A DNA stretch of 64,000 bases from Streptomyces tropicalis (lineage in GTDB: Bacteria > Actinomycetota > Actinomycetes > Streptomycetales > Streptomycetaceae). Shown one piece after another: positions 14,394-22,666 of this stretch. A program made the position numbers and the translations under genes. The DNA is taken from assembly GCF_029269835.1 (NCBI RefSeq), contig NZ_JARJBB010000020.1, forward strand, positions 1-64,000, written 5' to 3'. The notes below the pieces were generated by a model. The model searched no databases, had not been told where the DNA came from, and saw only the letters and a list, made by a program, of their open reading frames with translations. Positions within the stretch are counted from its first letter, which is position 1. The number at the start of each line of letters is the position of its first letter.

Positions 14394-16952
14394 TCACTCG
14401 CCGGGGTGGGCGAGCGCGATGTCGTGGTCGTCGGTACCGCGGCCGGAGACCGTCAGGGCCGTCGCCACCGGCGGGTAGCCCGTCGCGATGACGGTGTACT
14501 CGCCGCTGTTGAGGTCGGTGAAGGCGTACGCCCCGTCGGTGCCGGTGGTGGCGGTGCCGACCACGTTGCCCGCCGCGTCGACCAGGGTCACACGGGCGTC
14601 GGCGAGGGGCCCGTGCGGGGCCCGGACGACGCCCTGGAGCTGGGCTCCGGAGTCCAGCTCGACCTCGACGCGGGTGACGCCGGTGCCGCTCACCTCGACG
14701 GGCAGGGCCCGCGGCCGGTAGCCGGCGGCGTTGACCGCGACGGTCACCGCGCCGGGGACCAGCTCGGCGAAGGAGAACTCGCCCTGCTCGCCGGTGGTGC
14801 CGGTGGCCAGCAGGTCGCCGCGCACGTCGGTGACGATCACCATCGCGTCCTTGACCGGCAGTGCGCCCTCCGCGGCCCGCACCACACCGCTCAGGCCGCT
14901 GGTGCCGCTGAGCAGGATGTCGTACGCGACCGGCTCGTCGTTGACGACGACGGTGGAGGCCTGCGGCTGGAAGCCGTCGGCGGAGGCGATCAGGACGTAG
15001 GAGCCGGCGCCCGGGGCGTCCACCGCGTAGGCGCCGTCGGCCTGCGCGACCGACCGGCCCAGCTGGCGGCCCGCCAGCGAGATCAGCGTGACGGCGGCCC
15101 GCGGCACCGGCGCGCTCTCGGCGCCGCGGACGAAGCCGCGCACCGGGATCCCGCCGCCGGCGGCCGGCGCAGGCTCGGCGGCGGCCGCGGTGGCGACGGC
15201 GGCGAGCCGCTGCGTGCCCGCGGGGCCCGCCTCGGGGGCCGCGGCCGCGGCCCAGCTGGGCACCTTCTCCTCGGCCGCGACCGCGGACTCGACGACGGCC
15301 GGGTCCTGGGCCTCGGCGACGGTCGGCGTCGCGGCCGGGTCGACGGGGGCGGGCTCGCCCTCGGCGGCCTGGGCCATACCGCCCTTGGTACGCAGGGGGA
15401 CCTCCTTGATGAACAGGGTGATGAGGAAGGCCAGCGCGGCGAGGCAGCCGGCGATGAAGAAGACGTCGGCGATGCCGTGGCCGTAGGCGCTCTCCATGAC
15501 CGTGCGCAGCGGCTTCGGCAGCGCGTCCATGTCCGGGATGGTGTCGCTGGACTTGGATCCGGCCAGGGCGGCGGCGTACCGCGGGTCGAGTGCGGCCAGG
15601 CCGTCCTTGACGTAGTCGGTGATCCGGTGGGCCATCACCGCGCCGAGCGCGGAGACGCCGACCGCACCGCCGAGGGACCGGAAGAAGGTGACCGTGGAGC
15701 TGGCCGAGCCGAGGTCGCTCGGCTCGACCTGGTTCTGCGTGCAGAGCACCAGGTTCTGCATCATCATGCCGATGCCGAGACCCAGCAGGGCCATGAAGAC
15801 GGCCATCTTCCAGTAGGCCGTGTCGTACCGGATGGTGCCGAGCAGGCCCAGACCGGCGGTCACGAGCACGCCACCGCTGACCAGCCACGCCTTCCAGCGG
15901 CCGGTGCGGGTGATGAACTGGCCGGAGACGGTGGAGGAGACGAACAGGCCGCCGATCATCGGGATCGTCATGACACCCGACATCGTCGGGGACTTGTCCC
16001 GGGCGAGCTGGAAGTACTGGCTGAAGAACACGGTGCCGGTGAACATCGCGATGCCGACGAAGAGCGAGGCGAGCGAGGCGAGCGTGATGGTGCGGTTGCG
16101 GAACAGCCGCAGCGGGATGATCGGCTCGCTCGCCTTCGACTCGACGAGGACGAACAGCGCGCCGAGGACGATCGCGCCGCCGACCATCGCGTAGGTCTGC
16201 CACGACACCCAGTCGAACTTGTCACCGGCGAAGGTGACCCAGACCAGCAGCAGCGACACCGCGGCGGAGATGAAGAACGCGCCGCCCCAGTCGACCTTCA
16301 CGTCCCGCTTCACGACGGGCAGGTGCAGGGTCTTCTGCAGCACGATCAGCGCGATGACGGCGAAGGGGACGCCGACGTAGAAGCACCAGCGCCAGCCCAG
16401 CCACGAGGTGTCGGTGATGACACCGCCGAGCAGCGGGCCGCCGACGGTGGCGACGGCGAAGGTGGCGCCGAGGTAGCCGGAGTAACGGCCGCGCTCGCGC
16501 GGGGAGATCATCGCCGCCATGACGATCTGCGCCAGGGCGGACAGGCCGCCGACGCCGATGCCCTGGACCACGCGGCAGGCGATCAGCATGCCCGGGTTCT
16601 GCGACAGACCGGCCGCCGCCGAGGCGACGACGTAGATGATCAGGGCTATCTGGACGAGCGCCTTCTTGCTGTACAGGTCGGCGAGCTTGCCCCACAGCGG
16701 GGTGGCCGCGGTCATCGACAGCAGGGCGGCGGTGACGACCCAGGTGTAGGCGGACTGGCCGCCCCCGAGGTCGTTGATGATGTGCGGCAGCGCGTTGGAG
16801 ACGATCGTGGACGACAGGATCGCCACGAACATGCCGAGCAGCAGCCCGGAGAGCGCCTCCATGATCTGCCGGTGCGTCATCGGAGCGCCGTCGGAGGAGC
16901 CTCCCCCGTGCTTGGCGTGAGCCCGCACACCGGCTGGTGTGGTCGTTGCCAT
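14394..16952 (-). CDS. DHA2 (EmrB/QacA) MFS exporter with three C-terminal beta-domain repeats
   Basis: The 852-aa protein starts M-A-T-T-T-P-A-G. The first ~520 residues are a 14-helix DHA2 drug:H+ antiporter, with motif C-like A-G-L-S and the L-L-G-M-F-V-A-I-L-S-S-T-I-V opening. Residues ~600-850 hold three carboxypeptidase-regulatory-like repeats (~80 aa each), joined by an Ala/Glu-rich linker. DHA2 exporters normally end near residue 500, so the tail is an addition. The last helix is followed by a K/R-rich segment, which predicts a cytoplasmic tail. It follows marR by 13 bp and is probably repressed by it. The substrate is unknown. Confidence 0.92.
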   Translation of the reverse strand: MATTTPAGVRAHAKHGGGSSDGAPMTHRQIMEALSGLLLGMFVAILSSTIVSNALPHIINDLGGGQSAYTWVVTAALLSMTAATPLWGKLADLYSKKALVQIALIIYVVASAAAGLSQNPGMLIACRVVQGIGVGGLSALAQIVMAAMISPRERGRYSGYLGATFAVATVGGPLLGGVITDTSWLGWRWCFYVGVPFAVIALIVLQKTLHLPVVKRDVKVDWGGAFFISAAVSLLLVWVTFAGDKFDWVSWQTYAMVGGAIVLGALFVLVESKASEPIIPLRLFRNRTITLASLASLFVGIAMFTGTVFFSQYFQLARDKSPTMSGVMTIPMIGGLFVSSTVSGQFITRTGRWKAWLVSGGVLVTAGLGLLGTIRYDTAYWKMAVFMALLGLGIGMMMQNLVLCTQNQVEPSDLGSASSTVTFFRSLGGAVGVSALGAVMAHRITDYVKDGLAALDPRYAAALAGSKSSDTIPDMDALPKPLRTVMESAYGHGIADVFFIAGCLAALAFLITLFIKEVPLRTKGGMAQAAEGEPAPVDPAATPTVAEAQDPAVVESAVAAEEKVPSWAAAAAPEAGPAGTQRLAAVATAAAAEPAPAAGGGIPVRGFVRGAESAPVPRAAVTLISLAGRQLGRSVAQADGAYAVDAPGAGSYVLIASADGFQPQASTVVVNDEPVAYDILLSGTSGLSGVVRAAEGALPVKDAMVIVTDVRGDLLATGTTGEQGEFSFAELVPGAVTVAVNAAGYRPRALPVEVSGTGVTRVEVELDSGAQLQGVVRAPHGPLADARVTLVDAAGNVVGTATTGTDGAYAFTDLNSGEYTVIATGYPPVATALTVSGRGTDDHDIALAHPGE

Positions 16953-16965
16953 GGGCTTCCTTTTC

Positions 16966-17460
16966 TTACGTGCTTGCGGGTGTACGGGTGGTCTCTTCGA
17001 CTACGGGGGCGGGGATCCGGACCGGGGCGGACCGGCAGTCGCCGAAGCTGGCGCGCAGCCGGGTCATCAGCCGGATGAGCTGGCCGACCTCGTCGTCGGT
17101 CCAGTCGCTCAGCCGCTCCGCCAGCAGATGGCTGGTCCGCCGGGACAGCTCGTCGAGCTGCTCCATACCGGTGGGCGTCAGGCGCAGGATGCGCGAGCGC
17201 CTGTCCGCCGGGTCGGGGAACCGCTCGATCCAGCCGCGGTCGGCGACGTGCGCGACATGCCGGCTGGTGACCGACATGTCCACGGAGAGCAGCTCCGCGA
17301 GCTTGCTCATGCGCATGTCGCCGTGGCGGCCGAGCAGGGTCAGCACGGCGGCCGATCCGGCCGGGCAGTCGGGCGGCAGGATCCGTCCCATGTCCCGTTT
17401 CACGGCCCCGACGGCGCTGAGCTGACGCGCCAGTTCTTCGTACTGCGCCTGCCCGGCCAT
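16966..17460 (-). CDS. MarR-family repressor
   Basis: The 164-aa protein has a MarR winged helix: M-R-M-S-K-L-A-E-L-L-S-V-D-M-S-V-T-S-R-H-V recognition region and the wing D-P-A-D-R-R-S-R. ATG 17460 is preferred to the GTG one codon upstream because GGAGG lies 4 nt before it. It forms an operon with the exporter and is preceded by two TTGC-N5-GCAA sites, so autoregulation is likely. The ligand may be an exporter substrate. Confidence 0.9.
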   Translation of the reverse strand: MAGQAQYEELARQLSAVGAVKRDMGRILPPDCPAGSAAVLTLLGRHGDMRMSKLAELLSVDMSVTSRHVAHVADRGWIERFPDPADRRSRILRLTPTGMEQLDELSRRTSHLLAERLSDWTDDEVGQLIRLMTRLRASFGDCRSAPVRIPAPVVEETTRTPAST

Positions 17461-17477
17461 CACACCTCCCGTATTCG

Positions 17478-17519
17478 TTGCTTAGGGCAACCATAGAGGA
17501 GGTTGGTTGCTGCAGGCAA
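17478..17519. promoter_or_regulatory. Pair of TTGC-N5-GCAA dyads: candidate MarR operators
   Basis: TTGCTTAGGGCAA (17478-17490) and TTGCTGCAGGCAA (17507-17519) are two copies of one dyad, 29 bp centre to centre, starting 18 bp before the marR start. MarR proteins bind 13-18 bp dyads of this form. The assignment is inferred from position and duplication. Confidence 0.6.
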
Positions 17520-17763
17520 ACAAGTGGGTCGAGAGGGCAGCAAAGAATCGGCAAAGATGTGTATTGCGTGTGTAAATTCGCAGGTGAACCGCGGGTGTCA
17601 GGGTCGGGGCGGCGAGTGGTGCCGCGGGCGAGGGCCGCCCTCCGTGCCCGTGGTCCGGAAGGCGGCCCCGGGGGAAGCGCCCACGGCGCCCGCGACCTCT
17701 GCACAAAACCTCGACCGGACCCCGGGTTGGGCCGCCCCCGCGTTTTCGCTAGGGTCTCGGGCC

Positions 17764-17955
17764 ATGGCTAACACGCAGGGCCCCCAGGGCAACTTTGACT
17801 CCGCCGGCAGCACGCAGATGTTCCGCGCGTTCGTCGACGAGGCTCCCCCGGCCGCGCCGCAGCAGGCCTCCGCCGGTCCGCGCGTCGGCCTGATCGTCGG
17901 CATCGTGGTGGCCGTGCTCGTCGTCGCCGCGGTGGCCTGGCTCGCGCTGAAGTAG
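17764..17955 (+). CDS. Small single-TM membrane protein
   Basis: The 63-aa protein starts M-A-N-T-Q-G-P-Q. It has a Gln/Ala/Pro-rich soluble N-half and a single C-terminal helix (G-L-I-V-G-I-V-V-A-V-L-V-V-A-A-V) ending W-L-A-L-K, the layout of a tail-anchored protein. A TAGGGT -10 box ends 8 nt before the ATG, which predicts a very short or absent leader. It is monocistronic, with its own terminator. Confidence 0.75.
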   Translation: MANTQGPQGNFDSAGSTQMFRAFVDEAPPAAPQQASAGPRVGLIVGIVVAVLVVAAVAWLALK

Positions 17956-17977
17956 GGCGGACCTCCCACTCCTTCAC

Positions 17978-18001
17978 GGACCCCGCGTTCGCGCGGGGTC
18001 C
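17978..18001 (+). terminator. 10-bp hairpin with TTCG tetraloop
   Basis: GGACCCCGCG (17978-17987) pairs perfectly with 17992-18001 around TTCG, 22 nt after the small membrane-protein stop. The following 313 bases (to 18314) hold no supported gene. Confidence 0.85.
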
Positions 18002-18314
18002 GTCGGGCGTGCCCCGGCGCCTCATCCGGCCCGGGCCGCCCGCTCCCACGCGCTCCGGGATGCCGTCGCCGGCCGGCCGTGCGCGGGTCCGCCCGCGTGT
18101 ACGCCGGCGCGCGGCCCCGCATACGCGGCCCCGCGCACACGACGACGGCCGCCGGGGCGGCCGTCACGACGCCTCGGCGGCCGGGGTCCGAAGGGGGCCT
18201 CCCCGTGCTCCACGGCGGCGCCCGGGGCGCCGCGCCCCGCGGCCGACGCTCCCCGCCTGCGCGTCCCCGCAGCGGATGCGGGGACGGCTCGGCCGGCGAC
18301 GAGCTCCTCGCGGC

Positions 18315-19241
18315 TCAGTCGGAGATGAGTCCCTCGCGGAGCTGCGCCAGCGTCCGGGTCAGCAGCCGGGAGACGTGCATCTGCGAGATGCCGACCTCCT
18401 CGCCGATCTGCGACTGGGTCATGTTGGCGAAGAACCGCAGCATGATGATCTGCCGTTCGCGGGGCGGGAGCTTGGCGAGCAGGGGCTTGAGCGACTCGCG
18501 GTACTCGACGCCCTCCAATGCCGTGTCCTCGTAGCCCAGACGGTCCGCCAGCGAGCCCTCGCCGCCGTCGTCCTCGGGGGCCGGAGAGTCCAGCGAGGAC
18601 GCGGTGTAGGCGTTGCCCACGGCCAGGCCGTCGACGACGTCCTCCTCCGACACCCCCAGCACGGCGGCGAGTTCGGCGACCGTCGGCGAGCGGTCGAGCT
18701 TCTGCGAGAGCTCGTCGCCGGCCTTGGTCAGCGCGAGCCGCAGCTCCTGCAGGCGCCGGGGCACCCGGACCGACCACGAGGTGTCGCGGAAGAAGCGCTT
18801 GATCTCGCCGACGACCGTCGGCATCGCGAACGTCGGGAACTCGACGCCCCGTTCGCAGTCGAAGCGGTCGATGGCCTTGATCAGGCCGATGGTGCCGACC
18901 TGGACGATGTCCTCCATCGGCTCGTTGCGCGAGCGGAAGCGGGCCGCCGCGTAGCGCACCAGCGGGAGGTTCAGCTCGATCAGGGTGTCCCGGACGTAGG
19001 CGCGTTCGGGACTGTCCTCGGAGAGCGTGGCGAGCCGCAGGAAGAGGGAGCGGGACAGGGTGCGGGTGTCGATGTCCTCCGCGGCCGGCGGGACCGGAGC
19101 GGGCTCGGCCGGAAGGTCCGGGGCCGCGGCGGCCGGGAGGGCCACTGCGTCGTTGAGGCCGCCGAGGGCGCCGAGCGCCTCGGGCGTGCCCTCGCTCTTC
19201 ATGAGCGTGAGCACCTTGGAGCTGCCCTGATCTGCGGACAT
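18315..19241 (-). CDS. sigN: SigB/F/G-family alternative sigma factor (SigN-like)
   Basis: The 308-aa protein has an Ala/Pro-rich N-tail (~60 residues), region 2 (L-V-R-Y-A-A-A-R-F-R-S-R-N-E-P-M-E-D to G-E-I-K-R-F-F-R-D), region 3 and region 4 (L-P-P-R-E-R-Q-I-I-M-L-R-F and the HTH S-Q-I-G-E-E-V-G-I-S-Q-M-H-V-S-R). ATG 19241 has a GAGGGGG site; the longer upstream frame lacks one. The symbol is by synteny with S. coelicolor sigN, where the gene sits next to sigF and acts in aerial-hypha differentiation. No anti-sigma gene adjoins it. A SigB-type promoter lies upstream. Confidence 0.88.
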   Translation of the reverse strand: MSADQGSSKVLTLMKSEGTPEALGALGGLNDAVALPAAAAPDLPAEPAPVPPAAEDIDTRTLSRSLFLRLATLSEDSPERAYVRDTLIELNLPLVRYAAARFRSRNEPMEDIVQVGTIGLIKAIDRFDCERGVEFPTFAMPTVVGEIKRFFRDTSWSVRVPRRLQELRLALTKAGDELSQKLDRSPTVAELAAVLGVSEEDVVDGLAVGNAYTASSLDSPAPEDDGGEGSLADRLGYEDTALEGVEYRESLKPLLAKLPPRERQIIMLRFFANMTQSQIGEEVGISQMHVSRLLTRTLAQLREGLISD

Positions 19242-19312
19242 GCCACCCCCTCTGGGTCGCGGGACGGTCGCGGCCGGGGCCCTCCCGGAGAAGAACACCG
19301 GCCCTCACCTGA

Positions 19313-19338
19313 ATACCGGCGCCGAAGCCCCGGCAAAC
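19313..19338 (-). promoter_or_regulatory. SigB/SigF-type promoter upstream of sigN
   Basis: On the minus strand GTTT (19338-19335), 16 nt and CGGTAT (19318-19313) match the GTTT-N14-16-GGGTAT consensus of the SigB/F/N class. The site is 71 nt before the sigN start and suggests control by its own product or a sister sigma factor. Upstream lie two ACATGTCG direct repeats (19358-19365 and 19382-19389). Confidence 0.55.
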
Positions 19339-19487
19339 GCGCTTCCGGCAGAATGTCACATGTCGGCAACACGCTGTAGTGACATGTCGACATCCGAGAC
19401 GCGAATAGGCCCTGCACACACGGCGTCTGACGGTGTGTCGGGCCCGGGATGTCGGGATCTGCCCCGGAGCGGATTCGCTCCTGGCGG

Positions 19488-20333
19488 TTACGCCTCGATC
19501 CTGTTTGCGGATCTCAGCCGCTGGAAACTGCGGGCCAGCAACCGGGACACGTGCATCTGCGAGACGCCGAGTTCCGCGCTGATCTGGGACTGGGTCAGAT
19601 TGCTGTAGTAGCGCAGCAGCAGGATCCGCTGCTCCCGCTCGGGGAGCTGGACGAGGAGGTGGCGGACCAGGTCGCGGTGCTCCACGCCGTCCAGGGCCGG
19701 GTCCTCGTAGCCGAGGCGGTCGAGCAGGCCGGGCAGCCCGTCGCCCTCCTGCGCGGCCTCCAGGGAGGTCGCGTGGTACGACCGCCCGGCCTCGATGCAG
19801 GAGAGCACCTCCTCCTCGGTGATGCGCAGCCGCTCGGCGATCTCGGCCGTGGTCGGGGTGCGCCCGAAGGACGTCGTCAGGTCCTCGGTCGCGCTGTTCA
19901 CCTGCACCCACAGCTCGTGCAGCCGGCGCGGTACGTGGACGGTGCGGACGTTGTCGCGGAAGTACCGCTTGATCTCGCCGATGACCGTCGGCATCGCGAA
20001 CGTCGGGAACTGCACCCCCCGCTCGGGGTCGAAGCGGTCGATGGCGTTGATCAGGCCGATGGTGCCGACCTGGACGACGTCCTCCATCGGCTCGTTGCGG
20101 GAGCGGAAGCGGGCGGCCGCGTAGCGCACGAGCGGGAGGTTCGCCTCGATGAGCGCCCCGCGCACGCGGGTGTGCTCCGTCGTGCCGGGGTCGAGCTCCT
20201 TCAGCTCGGCGAAGAGCACCTGGGTGAGCGCCCGGGTGTCGGCGCCGCGGCGCTTCTCCGGGGCGGGGGGCTGCGCGGGGGCCTGGGGCTGGACGGCAGC
20301 CTCTTCCTGGGGTGGCGCAGTACTGGCCGACAC
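19488..20333 (-). CDS. sigF: Sporulation sigma factor SigF-like
   Basis: The 281-aa protein has the same sigma-70 regions 2-4 as its neighbour (D-V-V-Q-V-G-T-I-G-L-I-N-A-I-D-R-F and S-Q-I-S-A-E-L-G-V-S-Q-M-H-V-S-R). The two are clearly paralogous. GTG 20333 is chosen because GAAGAGGTGG lies about 10 nt before it; in-frame TTG codons up to 20372 are alternatives. S. coelicolor sigF directs late spore maturation. Its upstream region holds a GGATG-N5-CATCC dyad (20436-20450) that may be a regulator site. Confidence 0.88.
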   Translation of the reverse strand: MSASTAPPQEEAAVQPQAPAQPPAPEKRRGADTRALTQVLFAELKELDPGTTEHTRVRGALIEANLPLVRYAAARFRSRNEPMEDVVQVGTIGLINAIDRFDPERGVQFPTFAMPTVIGEIKRYFRDNVRTVHVPRRLHELWVQVNSATEDLTTSFGRTPTTAEIAERLRITEEEVLSCIEAGRSYHATSLEAAQEGDGLPGLLDRLGYEDPALDGVEHRDLVRHLLVQLPEREQRILLLRYYSNLTQSQISAELGVSQMHVSRLLARSFQRLRSANRIEA

Positions 20334-20464
20334 GGTCAACGCCACCTCTTCGTCGATCAACTCATCCGTCAAAAGCGGTCATAGCATCACAAGACAGGTC
20401 CATCGTGTTCAAGCACCGCATATGCACGTGTTGAGGGATGAAATACATCCGAGACATGGCGAAA

Positions 20465-20487
20465 CCCCGCACCGTGGCGGTGCGGGG
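20465..20487 (-). terminator. 9-bp hairpin after the Dabb gene
   Basis: CCCCGCACC (20465-20473) pairs perfectly with 20479-20487. It lies 30 nt beyond the minus-strand stop at 20517 and separates that operon from sigF. Confidence 0.75.
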
Positions 20488-20516
20488 CAAGGGGTGCGGC
20501 CGGGCCGCCGGGCGTC

Positions 20517-20810
20517 TCAGAACGGGTAGTCCGCGATCACCCACGTGGCGAACTCGTGCCACAGGGCGACGCCCGCCTGGTGCTCCGGGTGCTCGACGTA
20601 GCGGCGCAGCGCGTCCAGGTCCTCGAAGGCCGAGTTGATGGCGAAGTCGTAGGCGATGGGGCGGTCGCTGAGGTTCCAGGCGCACTCCCAGAACCGGATC
20701 TCGGGAATCCGGCCCTCCAGCGAGCGGAAGGCCTCGACGCCCTCGACGACGCGCGGGTCGTCGCGCTCGACGCCCTCGTCGAGCTTGAAGAGGACCAGGT
20801 GGCGGATCAT
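20517..20810 (-). CDS. Dabb (stress-response A/B barrel) domain protein
   Basis: The 97-aa protein is a single ferredoxin-like Dabb domain: M-I-R-H-L-V-L-F-K-L, D-F-A-I-N-S-A-F-E-D-L-D-A-L-R-R-Y and P-E-H-Q-A-G. Dabb proteins dimerise and range from stress proteins to small-molecule cyclases; the role here is unknown. ATG 20810 has GGAGG 6 nt upstream and overlaps by one base the stop of the small upstream gene, so the two are translationally coupled. Confidence 0.88.
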   Translation of the reverse strand: MIRHLVLFKLDEGVERDDPRVVEGVEAFRSLEGRIPEIRFWECAWNLSDRPIAYDFAINSAFEDLDALRRYVEHPEHQAGVALWHEFATWVIADYPF

Positions 20811-20986
20811 CACTTTCCTCCGTTGGCGGCCCAGGTCATGAAGTCACCGATGGCCTTGGCGGCGTCCGATATGCCCTCGAAGCCTATCTGCACGTAGTCC
20901 GCGGCCTTGGCCGGGTCGGTGATGATCACGTACAGCGCGAAGACCACGAGCGCGTAGACGGCGATCCTCTTTGCGTTCACCGCCAT
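20810..20986 (-). CDS. 58-aa membrane-anchored protein coupled to the Dabb gene
   Basis: ATG 20986 (with GGAGGG 8 nt upstream) opens a 58-codon frame. It begins M-A-V-N-A-K-R-I-A-V and continues with one transmembrane helix (Y-A-L-V-V-F-A-L-Y-V-I-I), then a soluble segment with a Gly-Phe-Glu-Gly core. It ends at TGA 20810-20812, sharing one base with the next ATG (TGATG). The codons are G/C-rich at third positions, supporting a real gene. It may anchor its Dabb partner at the membrane, which is inference. Confidence 0.75.
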   Translation of the reverse strand: MAVNAKRIAVYALVVFALYVIITDPAKAADYVQIGFEGISDAAKAIGDFMTWAANGGK

Positions 20987-21142
20987 CGCGGCCCTCCCTG
21001 TGACTGCTGTGATCCAGGCCCTGTCGCCGGCCGTGAGTGTAACCGCCGGACCGTTTCAGCGGATCATCCGGTGCGTCACGGTCCAGGGCGTTTTTGCGCT
21101 CCCGGGTGACCCTGCGTGCCGGCACCGGAACCAGGGGTGCAC

Positions 21143-21173
21143 GAAGGGCCCCGTCCGTCGGACGGGGCCCTTC
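21143..21173 (-). terminator. tRNA-Ser terminator
   Basis: Perfect 14-bp arms (21143-21156 and 21160-21173) with a 3-nt loop lie 6 nt 3' of the tRNA on the minus strand. Confidence 0.9.
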
Positions 21174-21178
21174 ATCGG

Positions 21179-21263
21179 CGGTAGCGGAGGGATTTGAACC
21201 CTCGGTGACTTGCGCCACACTCGCTTTCGAGGCGAGCTCCTTCGGCCGCTCGGACACGCTACC
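21179..21263 (-). tRNA. tRNA-Ser(CGA)
   Basis: The 85-nt cloverleaf has acceptor GGTAGCG/CGCTACC, anticodon stem CTCGC/GCGAG with loop CTCGAAA (anticodon CGA), a long class II variable arm and T arm GGGTTCAAATCCC. The discriminator is G. CCA is not encoded. It reads UCG codons. Confidence 0.97.
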
Positions 21264-21341
21264 GAGGGAGACCTTACAGCACGGTGGGGCATGGTCCGAA
21301 ATCCGTTTCCCGGACCCCCGCAGCGGGGGCCGGGAGCCGGC

Positions 21342-21824
21342 TCAGCGGGTGCGGAAGAAGTCGGTCAGCACCCGGGCGCAGTCCTCGGCGAGCACGCCCT
21401 CGACGACCTCGGGCCGGTGGTTGAGCCGCCGGTCCCGCAGCACGTCCCACAGGGATCCGGCGGCTCCGGCCTTCTCGTCCCGGGCGCCGTAGACCACCCG
21501 GTCCACCCGGGACTGGACGAGCGCGCCCGCGCACATCGTGCACGGCTCCAGGGTGACGACGAGCGTGCAGCCGGACAGCCGCCACTCGCCCACCGCGGCG
21601 GCGGCCCGGCGCAGTGCGAGGACCTCGGCGTGCGCGGTCGGATCGCCGGTGGCCTCCCGCTCGTTGTGCCCGGCCGCGAGCACGGTCGTGCCGTCGGCGG
21701 ACAGCACGACGGCGCCGACCGGTACGTCGCCGCCGCGGGCGGCCTGCTCGGCCTCGCCCAGGGCGAGGCGCATGGCGGCCCGCCAGCGGTCGCGGACGGG
21801 GTCCGCCGGCCCTGCGTTCTCCAC
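21342..21824 (-). CDS. tadA: TadA tRNA adenosine(34) deaminase
   Basis: The 160-aa protein has the cytidine-deaminase-like zinc motifs H-A-E (T-A-H-A-E-V-L-A-L) and P-C-x-x-C (E-P-C-T-M-C-A-G-A). It deaminates A34 to inosine in tRNA-Arg(ACG), letting it read CGU/CGC/CGA. GTG 21824 lies 5 nt after the stop of the upstream partner gene, so coupling is likely. Zinc ligands and the proton-shuttle Glu are intact. Confidence 0.92.
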   Translation of the reverse strand: MENAGPADPVRDRWRAAMRLALGEAEQAARGGDVPVGAVVLSADGTTVLAAGHNEREATGDPTAHAEVLALRRAAAAVGEWRLSGCTLVVTLEPCTMCAGALVQSRVDRVVYGARDEKAGAAGSLWDVLRDRRLNHRPEVVEGVLAEDCARVLTDFFRTR

Positions 21825-21829
21825 AGCGG

Positions 21830-22363
21830 TCAGCGGACGGTCTCCAGGACCTCCGAGGCCCCCAGGGCCTCGGCGATCGCGTTGAGCGCGTCGTCGGCGT
21901 CCAGGGCGCGCAGCTCCTTCGGGCCGACGCCGAGGTCGTCGAGGATCTCGCCGTCGCCGAGCGGGCTGTGCGTGATGGCCTCGGCGGACCCGTCGTCGTC
22001 CTCGTCGTCGTCGGACGCGGGCTCGCCGTCCTCCGTGCCGTCGAGGTCGAGGGAGTCCAGGTCGGCGCCGTCGTCGCCGGGCTCCCTGCCGAGCAGTTCG
22101 TCGGTGAGCAGGATCTCGCCGTAGGAACTGCGGGCGGCGGCGGCGGCGTCCGAGACGTAGATGCGCGGGTCGTCCTCGCCGTCGATGCGGACGACGCCGA
22201 ACCACGCGTCCTCCTGCTCGATCAGGACGAGCACCGTGTCGTCCTCGGGCGAGGCCTCCCGGGCGAGCTCGGCCAGGTCGGCCAGCGTCTCCACGTCGTC
22301 GAGCTCCGTGTCGCTCGCTTCCCACCCGTCTTCGGTGCGCGCGAGCAGTGCGGCGAAGTACAC
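21830..22363 (-). CDS. tRNA adenosine deaminase-associated protein
   Basis: The 177-aa protein (V-Y-F-A-A-L-L-A-R-T-E-D-G-W start) belongs to a family found only directly upstream of tadA in actinobacteria (TIGR03941 type). The body is very acidic, with a Glu/Asp run near residues 120-135 (E-P-A-S-D-D-D-E-D-D-D). GTG 22363 is chosen for the GGGAGAG site 5 nt upstream; an in-frame ATG exists at 22384. Its biochemical role is unproven. The 303 bases upstream (22364-22666) hold no supported gene. Confidence 0.85.
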   Translation of the reverse strand: MYFAALLARTEDGWEASDTELDDVETLADLAELAREASPEDDTVLVLIEQEDAWFGVVRIDGEDDPRIYVSDAAAAARSSYGEILLTDELLGREPGDDGADLDSLDLDGTEDGEPASDDDEDDDGSAEAITHSPLGDGEILDDLGVGPKELRALDADDALNAIAEALGASEVLETVR

Positions 22364-22666
22364 CGTGACTCTCCCACTGGTCATAGACGTGCCGGTTGGG
22401 GGTCCCCCCGGCGGAGGTTCTGGGCGGGGAGAGCTGGGCTCCGAGCCCCACCCACTCGGAATCGTGGCAGAAACAGGGCGTCGAGGGGACGTCTTCCGCT
22501 CCCTGTGTCTGGCAGTTTTGACCACATCGCCGTCATGGACCCACCAGGCACCCGTTGCCGCCACCTGCGGATCGTACGCGGCTTTGCCCGGCGGCCCGGT
22601 ACCTCCACGGCCGGATCGCGCGCCCGGGGGTGTCGCCCCGCTCCCGCGTCCGTGCCCCGGGTGCCG

